Source: Chaetoceros tenuissimus (Eukaryota; Bacillariophyta; Thalassiosirophyceae; Chaetocerotales; Chaetocerotaceae). From it: 64,000 nt of DNA. Made by a program: the position numbers and the translations under genes. The notes beneath the pieces were generated by a model. It did not search any database and was not told the origin of the DNA. It saw nothing but the letters and a program-made list of their open reading frames with translations. Shown here piece by piece: positions 32,394 to 42,277 of this stretch. The DNA is taken from the NCBI GenBank assembly GCA_021927905.1, contig BLLK01000052.1, positions 374,501 through 438,500 of the forward strand, written 5' to 3'. The stretch's first letter is position 1, and every line of letters begins with the position of its first letter.

Positions 32394-33769
32394 TGAGTTC
32401 TAGGGCACCCACTGTCCAGAACAGATTCCTCGTTTCTATTATCCGAGAACATTGAAACACCCTTTTGCAGTATAAAACGTACATTCTTTTGCCGATTATC
32501 CGGTGTTGTTATATTTTAAAAATGCGTCATTTCTGGCGGTAAGATAAATACACCATTTGGCTTCCCGACAGTCTTTAATTCCTTATTCTGGCTAGAGAAG
32601 GTATGGTTAGTAGAAATCAGAAACCTTTCAAACAACAATAATAATTAAATAAATGAGATATTTATAAGAAATAAATCAATCAAGTCTTGCTTCCTTTTGT
32701 ATTACTGTTTGATGCATGATGACTCTTGATTTTTGAGAATAGAAAGCAATTGAACTCTGGAAATTCACCGGCAACAGAGGCTTCCTTTGGATATCGTTTT
32801 CCTGGATCGATTGCCAGGCACATAGTATTGGGTTGCGCAATGAGTTAGGACAAATTGATCATAAATAACATGCGAGTCAGTTAGAATAATTAGCCATTAA
32901 CAAAGTGAGACCTCTCAAGTTAGTACTTGGAAAGGGGGGTAAGGGGGACGCAGTCCCACCACACCTCAAGTTCCTGATAAGCGGGAATAAAATCAAATAT
33001 GAATACTTCACTTTTCGTAGAGACTTATCTTTCAATTCTTATAAGAGTGAGGGAAGAGAACATTCTAGGTTTCTCCACTCTAGACATACAATCGATTTGA
33101 CTCTTTCATATATCTAAAGCTTCACAGTACACTTAGAACCTCAACGCCAAGATGAGACCTTGCTGCAACAGGAGATGGCGCTATGTCACTTCTCCACAAG
33201 GTCAACATCCTCTAACGTGCAATCCAGCACTTTTGAAAATCAGATAAAGACTTTACTACTTGAAAAACACTAAGAGCAACGCTATGACTCATAATGTCTT
33301 CCGGAAGCTCTTGATCTCCCCCTCATCATTTACTACCTCACCATGTCTCTCTGTACAATGTCGATCTCACAAAGTATAATTTCATGCCACGTGCTCTGGC
33401 TGAAACCTACTACATTGTACCGAGAAGGCTTGTTTGGTTGGAAATGCTAGGCTGGTATCCCTGCCTCGCTCTTCATCTGTTTCCAGCTCTTGAATAAAAA
33501 GATCTTGATAGAGATGACGTTCTTTTGAAGTCCTTTTTTTCTATGTTCCCTTGAGCAACCAATGCGTATCCTCTCTCCTATGGTAATCAGCCAAAGTATC
33601 AGAGTCATAGGGTGTAGCTTTACTTGCAGGTTGCTGTAGATCTACTTGCAAGCTTCCTGGTTTCTTTAGATATGAACTGAAGAAGTCTGTCGTGAGTGAA
33701 ATGTTCATAAATAAAATAATGAAACCTGAATACCTAGAGTCAGCCAACAAGGCGCCTATGCTACAAGTT

Positions 33770-34245
33770 CTTTGATAAGCCATCAACCCATTCGTTGACC
33801 TTTCCTAAAATGATGATGTTTCCCAACACGAAATACCTATGATCCAACTTCTTCGACAAGTCATTGACCCACTCGCTGACTTTTTCCCATATCAAAAGAT
33901 GATCTGTGTAAACTTGAACAAACTATGAAACAAATCCTTCGGTAAGGCATCGACCCATTCGTTGACCTTTTCCCATATCGAAAGATGATATATATATATA
34001 ATATAAAACTGAGTACTGAAAGTCATCAACCCATGCGTGATGATCTTCACAAACAAATACCTATGATGCAAATCCTTCGGCAAGCCATCGACCCATTCGT
34101 TGACCTTTTCCCATATCGAAAGATTATATATAATAAAGATTGAGTACTGAAAGTCACCAACCCATGCGTGACGATCTTCACAAACGAATACCTATGATGT
34201 AACTCCTTCGGCAAGTCATTGACCCATTTGTTGACGTTGCCCAAG
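33770..34245. repeat. Degenerate tandem repeat, five anchors at about 81-138 bp spacing
   Basis: The block gacccattcgttgacctt (with variants) recurs with its ccc at about 33787, 33868, 33954, 34092 and 34223, usually preceded by ccttcggcaag and followed by cccatatcgaaagat. Longer units also share ctgaaagtca(t/c)caacccatgcgtga and acaaa(c)gaatacctatgat. Non-coding. Confidence 0.7.
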
Positions 34246-35391
34246 CCTAAAAGATCCCAAGTCTATTCCACTTTCTTTTCTATCCCTCCACCTTCTCATG
34301 CACTCTTTTCTGATCTCATCAACAGCTATTCCCCATGTGCAACTAAAAGCTGTGCATGCTAGCAACTATCTAATCTATCCTGAGAAGGCTGCACATTCTC
34401 TGAATATTTTCCATCTACCTTCTATCCCTTTCCTTCCAAGCTTTGATTCTCTCCTTCATATATTCCATCCAAAATCCTATATGCTCCTCGGTCTATCAGT
34501 GATCATTCAGTGGGTATATTTCCTTTGTTGTGTCCTTACGTGATATGGATATAAGAAACAAACGAGGAAGTATCGTAACTGACATGGACTGAACATATCT
34601 CTATTTCCACTATGCCAATACAAATGGAGACATGCGCTGGCGTTGCAAGCCTAAAGCATGACCGTCTCCATTTGTGTATTACCTCTTTCCGATGTTGTCC
34701 AGCAAAAGGTTGCAATAAACCAATCAAGGTTGGCTTTTGCTGGATTTCATCCTCCTCTTTCATCCCCCCCTACTTTAGCACACGAATGCTTGTAGTATGC
34801 AGTCTGGCAGATGCTTACTGACACGGTGTCTTCAAGCGTTAATTAGACGTTCCGAAGATTCTCCTGATCGGCATTTATTGATCCTCAATTTTCCATTTTC
34901 TTTCTTATCCCTATTGAACTGGAGGTGCGAGTTGAGAAGCCTAAATTTTCCGCAAGCTGTAGGCCATCTGTCGAGGAACTCTTACGTAAGTTTGCTTTGC
35001 ATTTTCATCCCGTATATAAATACTCCGTATTGCCGAAAAAACATTAGATGAGAACCCTAAATTTTAAAGACACTCTAATTTCAAAAAGGCTTCTGTTCCA
35101 CCAAGCGATAGCGGTTCCACATTCCACCTGTCGCTGTCAGCCATCAGTTTTTCCAAAGACAACAAATCTCAACAAATTTCCGACCTGATTTCCTATTTCT
35201 ATTACTCGTACAAGTATTCCATCGTCGTATCAAGTAATATTTACATTCCATGTCATTCAGAAGTAATCTTGACTTTTCATTTCGATGAAATTTGAGGTTG
35301 AATGAATCCAATTGGGCTGGAAAAGGCCTAAAAGAACAAATAGAACAAAAAGGAACAGACATACTTTCTTCTCTCTACTTATCGGTTCCAT

Positions 35392-37596
35392 ATGAATCGC
35401 CTTCTACACTTGCCAAGTCTAAGCAAAAGATTTCAGTTTCTAGCAGTCTTAACAGTCCTTGTTCTTGAAAATTGTGTATCGGCATTCACATCATCAAGCT
35501 TTCAAAATCGAAAAGATATGAAAATGGAAATACAGTCAAAGATGAAGATGCAACCTCAAGATGACGCTGTAAATTATTATGAATTTGTCGATGAAACTAT
35601 TGTTTCAACATTGGAAATGAGTTTAGATCCGATAGAGGAATCTCTTCTTTCATTTTATGACAAGAAGCTGCTACTCAATTGGAAACAGCTAGATGAATTC
35701 ATACAAGATGATGTGTTTACAAATAGTCAAGGGCAAGAATTTCTATCCATGGAAGTACTTGTAACTTTGGCAGATCAATGCGATGAATTTCTCTTTTCTA
35801 AACATTGTCTTGAATTGCCAAAGCCCATTAGAGGATTACTTGAAATTATAAATCAAGACGGAAATAAGAACCAAGAGGAAAGAAATTACATTGCCACTCT
35901 GATTGCATTAAACATGGTGGAATCTTCTATACGAAATATTACTAGCAAGAAACATGGTCGTGCACCGTTGCTAAAAGATATGATTGCAAGTATAGCAGAA
36001 AGAAATGATTTACCGGATGTATTAGCTAAACTTTTAGCTTCATTGCTACTACCAAAGGGAGGTTTGAACTTGCGGAACTTATTGTGGCATGGATTTTTAT
36101 CAAGGATAAAACGGAGATGGCTGGCCTTATCCATACTGATTGTATTGTCTATAGACGATTTATCTGCTTCTACCTCATTTGAGGAACAAGTTTATTCAGA
36201 TCTTGCACCCTTGGAGAATCTTCGAAAGAATGAAGCCTTGAAAAATATCATTTTGCATGGAGAAGCTATTGTTTCATCCAAATCCAATATGACTTTATTG
36301 GAAGAGAAACTTTTGTCTTCGAGCCTGATCCCTTCTTCTCACAAACAACTATTTCAAACTACACTGACTTATAAGGATCAGCCAGTATTATTTGCATCAA
36401 TAATAGCTCCATTTGTAGAAAACTCTCTACGAATTATTTGGTGTAATGTGAATAATGAAAGAAATCAATTGAAAGCTACTCCCGATTCCTACTACGCCAC
36501 GCTAGATGGTCATGGACAACGAGATAAACACGATGTTATTCTATTACCATACTTGACTACAGATGGAGAGGTTGATAGGGGAAAGCCAAATGCATTGGTA
36601 GCCGTTCTTGGAGCACCGACTATGGCTTTATTGGTTGATTTGTTTGCCTCGCCTCAAGGACCTAATATTCGAGCAACAATAGCCCATGGGATCTATAATC
36701 AGTATCTATTTCGTGAACTGGAATACTTGCAAAGCGAAACTGATCCTAAGGAGAAAACGATTGTCAGTGATACACCTCAACCTTTAAATGATTTGGTGTA
36801 TTCATTAGTTGCATTGATGGATATACTAGGAACTGATCCACTTACCTCGACAAGTTCAAAATTAATCAAGTCGTATAGACCGACATACTCCTACACAGCT
36901 ATGCTCAAAACAGAAATCAAGAATGCCATGAGAAGTTTTGAAGAATTCCATAGCATTTTTACCAAATGCGAATACAAAGTTTACCTCTCATCAAGTTCAA
37001 AGTCTCCATCTAATCAGCACAAACTTGAGGAATCTCTTTCAAAGCTTGCAAAGAACCATCAAGACCTCAAAAGCATCCAAGAAAGAATAAACATAAAGTT
37101 ACTACGCATGACAACAAATGAATGGAGTGCTAATGATCTATATCATGAGTATGAGTGCAACATAGCTCTAGCAAACTGTGGTGCCGTGAAACTTTTATTT
37201 GGTGAATTATCGATTGCAATGCAAGTTACTTTACAAGAAATACAACAGCTTGACGAGCTAATAGATCCAGAGAAATTGACAAAGTCATTATCATCACGAA
37301 AGAGGAAACAGATTGAGCGAAAGGCGTCTATTGCGCAATTAATTTTTGATTTCTATTCCATTTGTTTATATTTTGGGCTGATATTTGTAGAGGTACAATT
37401 ACTGAAGGTGTATAACGAGGAAATATCGTCCATGTCAAATGTATCTGAAGATATGCTTGCTTTGGGAGTGAAACGATCAAGAATGGTAGTTTCCACCTTT
37501 TCATCAAGTGCAATGGTGGATCGTGGTCTCAACGCAGTAGAACAGTATATTAAAGGGAAGGCAGTAAAAGCTTTATGTGTAATAACTATAGAATAA
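35392..37596 (+). CDS. DUF4209/ERMARD-like protein with HEPN-type R-x4-H motif and a secretory or plastid presequence (734 aa)
   Basis: A single exon of 734 residues. The N-terminus has a hydrophobic signal (FLAVLTVLVLENCVSAF) ending in SAF-TSSS, which resembles the diatom ASAFAP plastid-entry motif, though ER targeting is also possible. Mostly helical. The clearest motif is GLNLRNLLWHG (224-234), an R228-N-x3-H233 of the HEPN nuclease type, in the setting (LLKDMI..., LASLLLPKG) seen in DUF4209 proteins such as human ERMARD, an ER-membrane protein linked to RNA degradation. The middle (IATLIALNMVESSIRNI) also fits that family. C-terminal helices (LIFDFYSICLYFGLIFVEV, near 645-665) may be membrane-associated. 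Function as an RNase is inference from the motif; DUF4209 membership is my recognition, not a search result. Confidence 0.65.
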   Translation: MNRLLHLPSLSKRFQFLAVLTVLVLENCVSAFTSSSFQNRKDMKMEIQSKMKMQPQDDAVNYYEFVDETIVSTLEMSLDPIEESLLSFYDKKLLLNWKQLDEFIQDDVFTNSQGQEFLSMEVLVTLADQCDEFLFSKHCLELPKPIRGLLEIINQDGNKNQEERNYIATLIALNMVESSIRNITSKKHGRAPLLKDMIASIAERNDLPDVLAKLLASLLLPKGGLNLRNLLWHGFLSRIKRRWLALSILIVLSIDDLSASTSFEEQVYSDLAPLENLRKNEALKNIILHGEAIVSSKSNMTLLEEKLLSSSLIPSSHKQLFQTTLTYKDQPVLFASIIAPFVENSLRIIWCNVNNERNQLKATPDSYYATLDGHGQRDKHDVILLPYLTTDGEVDRGKPNALVAVLGAPTMALLVDLFASPQGPNIRATIAHGIYNQYLFRELEYLQSETDPKEKTIVSDTPQPLNDLVYSLVALMDILGTDPLTSTSSKLIKSYRPTYSYTAMLKTEIKNAMRSFEEFHSIFTKCEYKVYLSSSSKSPSNQHKLEESLSKLAKNHQDLKSIQERINIKLLRMTTNEWSANDLYHEYECNIALANCGAVKLLFGELSIAMQVTLQEIQQLDELIDPEKLTKSLSSRKRKQIERKASIAQLIFDFYSICLYFGLIFVEVQLLKVYNEEISSMSNVSEDMLALGVKRSRMVVSTFSSSAMVDRGLNAVEQYIKGKAVKALCVITIE

Positions 37597-37741
37597 CTAA
37601 AAGTAAATATCAACTTCGACTCTACTTTATAGATAAAGGTTTTCCTTGCTAAAATTGGGAGTACTGTTGCTTTTATTTTAATATCACAAAGTAGAGATAT
37701 TCCAGTTTCACTACCGCCATAAAGTAATACAATCAAACAAT

Positions 37742-40372
37742 CTATACTACCCTTGCTTCTTCGGGTTGGTCTAGATTGATCCAATCCAAAAGTCTATCGT
37801 ACTCCTTCAGACCTTCGCGCATCATTTTGACAGGATGAAACATTCCATATGCTCTTCCCTTTCTATCATCCTTACTCCTACAATAATCAATAAGCTTCTT
37901 ACTATCATTGCGAAAACCATCAGTATCCTCGTTAAAATCGGTACAAAGATCAATTTCTCTTAATGAAAAGGATTCTTGATTTTGTTGGTGAATCATATCC
38001 ACAATATTTGGAACTGCGCATTCTAACCAAATATTGTGCCTCTTGTGAAGTTCTGCACCTTCTATGAAATATTCGGCAAAGGCCGTTGGCACAAACAACA
38101 TGTCACTCTGTACAAATCGGGGAACCAAGAAAGAGTTATCATCTTTATCCAGAAATCGAGCAAATGCTGGATCTTTCGTGAGACTCATCTGGCCTTTCGT
38201 ACACTCGTTATACTTTTCATTGTACCACTTTTTATGAACAGTCAATAAACTGTCAAGATCTTTATGTGTCTTGTCATTCAAATCGAGATTACCAAAAGTA
38301 CCATTCTGATAAATTCGAAATGTTTGTTGGCGATACATTCTCCTTTCCTCGCTCCACATTTCCAAACTATCATAGTCATGATAGTTTCTGTACTCAAAAG
38401 TTCCAAGCATCTGCTCTGAAGGGAAAGGATACATGCCCTGCGATAAACTCGAAAAATTCAAAAGCGCATCATCATGCGCATACAACACCCCTTCAATCTT
38501 TGATGAGTCTTTGTAGCGCATAAGCATAGATGCAAGATTTTCATAAGGTTTGATAAATCCTGGATGTTCTTCTTGCTCATATTGTATGAAATCTAGATCA
38601 CTTTCTTTCAAGACCTTCGCAACATCGTCAGAGAATGGCCCTGCTGCAGTTACAGTATCAAAGGTTTCCTTCTGCTTCTGAGCCCAAAATATGACATCAC
38701 GAGCTGGAGTCGGATAATTGAATTGTCCCATCATTGCAACATTGCGAAATCTTCTCTTGAGAGGTGGAAACTCATATCCAATCTCATCCAATGCTTGCAA
38801 CCATTTCTGCACTGCAATTACATCCTCTTTCTCGATATATCCTCTTTCATACAAATCAATCCACAATGCCTCCATTCTTTTCGGAATATCATCTGCATCT
38901 GGATGATACCATTGCTTTAAATACTCAAGTAGCTTACCACTCTTGGCATACAAGTCATGCTCTGCCTCAAAGTCACCTAGATAGTTATGATCACTTCGAA
39001 ACTGTATGATCTTAGGAGGAGCAAATACCAAACGCAAACCTGCATCTGCAAAGATACATTGTGCAAAGTAGGATCGCCAGATATCCGATACTCGACCTGG
39101 TACGGTAGATGGAAGTATCGTAGCCCAAAATGCATTGTAGGTATGGATAGTAGCTTGTGCATTGTATGGAGCATACGAATGTTTGGGCACCAAGACAGGA
39201 GTTGCAGAATCGCTATTATCAAATGTCATTGGTAGTGGCTTCTCCAAACGATGTATGGCATCAATATCAGGATTTCCATCAGCCAAGTACTGAATGACGC
39301 CAATCTCCTCTTTTGCTCCTTGATACGGAATATCTTTCGTGAACACAACTTCACCATGAGTCGACTCTTTCTGAAGCAAATCAAGTGGAAAGCCTCTTGC
39401 CCATGATGTTCCATCAAATGAAGGTTTCATAACTGGATGATGATTGAATACATGTGGACCTTGACTCACGATGGATACATTTGGTAGTACAGTCTCACCA
39501 GTTGACGGATCAGTATTCTGTGGAAGTATATTCACTGGAGTATTTGTATTCTTTTCCATTTTGATGAAATTATCATCGTCAAAGTCAAATATATTTTCTG
39601 CACCATGTAGTATCGCAAATAGATACCCTAGATTCTTTCTACAAAAGTGTCGCCAAGGCATGGAACGTACGAACTGTCCTACCTTTCCATTAGATTTTTC
39701 CCATTCCTTTTGTTTCTCTACCGAAAAGAAGAAAACATTATTCAACTCGATAGGACTGGTGAAAGTATCAACATTATTATCTTTGTCTTCGTCTTTGTCA
39801 TCAATGTTTTGTTCGTCTTCACTGTCTACATCATTTGCATTTCCTCCAGACATCATGAATTCATCATTCAAGTCTTGCTTCTCGTATAATTCTTTGAGAA
39901 GCTGCATATAGTTCTTTGGAGTTTTTGTATCTGCTACGATGACTAAGCACCACGACGGCAAGTCAGCAGCACGTTTGATAGCAAAGGAAGGTTCAAAGAT
40001 GGTCGTGACAACTCCCCACTTTGTACAAGATGCACCATTTGGGTCTGTAGATAAAAGCTTCTTCTCAAAAGTCGTCTTGTTGTTCTTCTTCATAAAAGTA
40101 TTCTTTTGTTTGTTGTCTTTCTTGTCATGTCCATCCCTTGTAAGATATAAGCGAGGACCAGTAAAAGATCGGATTTGTTCTCCTTGGAAGACTTTTCCTG
40201 TTGCCGAGTTGAAAGAATTCTTAATCTTTTCTGTATTTGCTCCATTACTACGAATCGTATCGGTGAGATATGTATCCAAAACGAAATAATAGGCAATTGC
40301 CAAAGATGTAGCAATTCCCAAAAAAATCCATTTGGAAAGTGATCTTTGTAGAATGTTTGTATTCCAAATCAT
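37742..40372 (-). CDS. STELLO-like glycosyltransferase (DUF288), copy 1 (876 aa)
   Basis: A single-exon gene. A type II membrane anchor (WIFLGIATSLAIAYYFVLDTYL, about 14-35) is followed by a linker and the DUF288 domain: CTKWGVVTTIFEPS, LPSWCLVIVADTKTP, VGQFVRSMPWRHFCRKN, GYLFAILHGA and a nucleotide-sugar-type acidic motif FDFDDDN. Plant STELLO proteins share these blocks, sit in the Golgi and help assemble cellulose synthase complexes; their own reaction is not settled. The C-terminal half (from about residue 530) has a second glycosyltransferase-like segment with YAHDDALLNFSS. An acidic insert (DVDSEDEQNIDDKDEDKD) interrupts the catalytic domain near 170-195. It shares very high identity with copies 2 and 3; this copy has the longest insert. 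Convergent with the DUF4209 gene 145 bp away. Confidence 0.85.
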   Translation of the reverse strand: MIWNTNILQRSLSKWIFLGIATSLAIAYYFVLDTYLTDTIRSNGANTEKIKNSFNSATGKVFQGEQIRSFTGPRLYLTRDGHDKKDNKQKNTFMKKNNKTTFEKKLLSTDPNGASCTKWGVVTTIFEPSFAIKRAADLPSWCLVIVADTKTPKNYMQLLKELYEKQDLNDEFMMSGGNANDVDSEDEQNIDDKDEDKDNNVDTFTSPIELNNVFFFSVEKQKEWEKSNGKVGQFVRSMPWRHFCRKNLGYLFAILHGAENIFDFDDDNFIKMEKNTNTPVNILPQNTDPSTGETVLPNVSIVSQGPHVFNHHPVMKPSFDGTSWARGFPLDLLQKESTHGEVVFTKDIPYQGAKEEIGVIQYLADGNPDIDAIHRLEKPLPMTFDNSDSATPVLVPKHSYAPYNAQATIHTYNAFWATILPSTVPGRVSDIWRSYFAQCIFADAGLRLVFAPPKIIQFRSDHNYLGDFEAEHDLYAKSGKLLEYLKQWYHPDADDIPKRMEALWIDLYERGYIEKEDVIAVQKWLQALDEIGYEFPPLKRRFRNVAMMGQFNYPTPARDVIFWAQKQKETFDTVTAAGPFSDDVAKVLKESDLDFIQYEQEEHPGFIKPYENLASMLMRYKDSSKIEGVLYAHDDALLNFSSLSQGMYPFPSEQMLGTFEYRNYHDYDSLEMWSEERRMYRQQTFRIYQNGTFGNLDLNDKTHKDLDSLLTVHKKWYNEKYNECTKGQMSLTKDPAFARFLDKDDNSFLVPRFVQSDMLFVPTAFAEYFIEGAELHKRHNIWLECAVPNIVDMIHQQNQESFSLREIDLCTDFNEDTDGFRNDSKKLIDYCRSKDDRKGRAYGMFHPVKMMREGLKEYDRLLDWINLDQPEEARVV

Positions 40373-42277
40373 TTCTTTCTAGTTTCTATACAAGTATTGC
40401 AAAACGTTGTAATACTCCTTATTGAGTTTACTGGGTTCTTTATTATTTTTGATACAAATGAAGAAGCTGCAAGTGTTCTTTTCTGATTCGATTCTGATCC
40501 AACGGAAGAGATACTGCCAAAATCGCCGAAATGTGCTACAATGATTATGTAAATTAGCTACAAAAGATACAGAATTGTCTAAAAATGACTAAAGCGGAAC
40601 GAGTCATTGTAATAAAAACGGAAAGTAAAATAATATCATTCCAAATTCTTTTTCTCTTTATTGAATGAAATCTGAAATCAAGAGCAAAAGGAGACGAGGG
40701 AGAAGAAAAATAGAACAGAAAGACAAAAAGGGAAGAGGAAGGGAAAACTTTTGTTAGCATCTTGGTACGTAGGATTCATAAATTTCAATTTACATAGTCT
40801 ACTTCAAAAGCAGCATTATCAAAGACAGACACAAAAGGATAATGTATTACTTGATAAACAGAATGCGATATTATTTTTATTGAATATACTTATGTATTTC
40901 TATTAAAAATAGAATTATGTCTATGTTAGTCACGTATGAAATATGCATAGAGGAGCAGGTGTTCCCTACGCTGAGCGTAGGGAACACCTGCATTCATTTG
41001 TGGTTTATTTGTTCTTGGTGAAAGGTAATAAGTAAGTGAACATCTTCTTCATTTCAAATTTGCTCCTTCAAGTGCTCCTTTTTGCAGGTTCCGAAGAGAT
41101 TATTTCATTTGATTCTTACTTTTTGCCTTGTCATCGTGCCAAATATCATACTATCTTTCGTCTTGTTCCAAAATTTGATATACAGTTTCATCATTAAAAT
41201 CCTGAAATACAGAATTTTCTATATATCTTTTTTATCATAAAAGACTCATCTACGCGTACTTAGTTAACATCTTGGATTTCACTTTCGCTTCCTGTCTGGA
41301 TTGTTTTTGGTACTATTTTTCACAAAATTCCTATCTATGTTTTGATCAAGGACTTTTAATAATGAGGATGTAACAAAGGAATAGATTTTAGTTGATGCGA
41401 GTGACCTAGAGTGAATTAATTATTGATTTAAAGAAAAAGAATTCGGATGAGGAAAAATGAGGTTCTCAAAAGGGTTCTCATCAGGCCTCAGATTCGATGA
41501 TCTGATCATAGATTGATATTATGGATATGGTTTCAGCATATCCATCCATGAGTAATTAACCAAAGAGTGTCTTACAACATCTTATTTGTTTTAAACAGGA
41601 CTTTGTATATATTTGGACTCAAAATATATCAACTACATGAAATTCACGATAAAATAAAAATTTCATTTTTTTGAAAAAAGGACGATCATATGGAATAGCT
41701 TCTTTCATGAAACAAATTTAAGATCTATCAGACCTCCTACCATAACCAAATACATAATAAGCATCTCCAAACAATACTGAAATATGAAATGTAAATTCAT
41801 AAAACTCATGAAATGATAGTCAAGACAAAAATCTCCCGCGATGAAAAGTACTAACAAATCGTCTCAGTCCCGACTAGAAATGCCTTTAACGTAGTCAGCT
41901 CAATATAATCCGCAATGCAGACACCACCATACCTAATACTTTCAGTCTATAGTTCTATTGTAATTCTTGCAAATTAAAATAAGTCAGTAACTCAAAAAAA
42001 CAGCAGTTGCAACATCGAAAGTACGCACAGATAAATAGTGTAGAAATTAGACTTTCGTTCTCAGGCTCACACTGAAGTGTCAGTGTTCGCATACATTAGT
42101 TCCCCATCCCAACAAGGATGGAGAGGCTTCATCTAGAGTTGAAATGTGCTCGAATTGGATCGATCTTTTGATGAAAGAAAATCTCAAGAGACGAAAGAGA
42201 TTTAAATTTTTTACAGAAATAATGTAATATTCTATAGAGATGATGCGATTTTGAGTTTTTTGGAAAATGACCACCTT
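40373..42277. other. Intergenic, 1.9 kb, with a 37-bp perfect palindrome
   Basis: AT-rich and without ORFs above about 70 codons. The only structure I find is the palindrome at 40955-40991. The 5' end should include the promoter of STELLO-like copy 1; it shows no visible similarity to the promoters of copies 2 and 3. Confidence 0.5.
40955..40991. repeat. 37-bp perfect palindrome (18-1-18)
   Basis: The arm gcaggtgttccctacgct, one central g, then its exact reverse complement. It is markedly more GC-rich than the surrounding AT-rich DNA. As RNA or single-stranded DNA it would form a tight hairpin with a 3-5-nt loop. Only one copy is seen in the window. Confidence 0.8.

Larger units (their letters stand above)
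31267..35391. other. Repeat-rich intergenic region, 4.1 kb, no supported gene
   Basis: It contains a 1-kb segment bounded by inverted repeats (31380-32393) with an internal strong hairpin, a tandem repeat near 33.8-34.25 kb, and many short frames without domain features. A frame at 32905-33117 includes GKGGKGDAVPPHL, a look common in translated transposon or low-complexity DNA. A small 12-bp inverted repeat (acaaatggagac) lies at about 34620 and 34667. The last 350 bp should hold the promoter of the gene at 35392. Confidence 0.5.

Noticed and set aside
32905-33117. 70-codon frame with GKGGKGDAVPPHL
   Set aside because: No start context, no domain and low-complexity DNA; the wording is typical of translated repeats.
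38036-39911. Several 60-146-codon plus-strand frames across STELLO-like copy 1
   Set aside because: The same frames appear as antisense frames of copies 2 and 3, showing they are shadows of the conserved coding strand.
40955-40991. Similarity of the palindrome to a CRISPR repeat or a rho-independent terminator
   Set aside because: Single copy, no spacers, eukaryotic context, and no T-run suited to bacterial termination.
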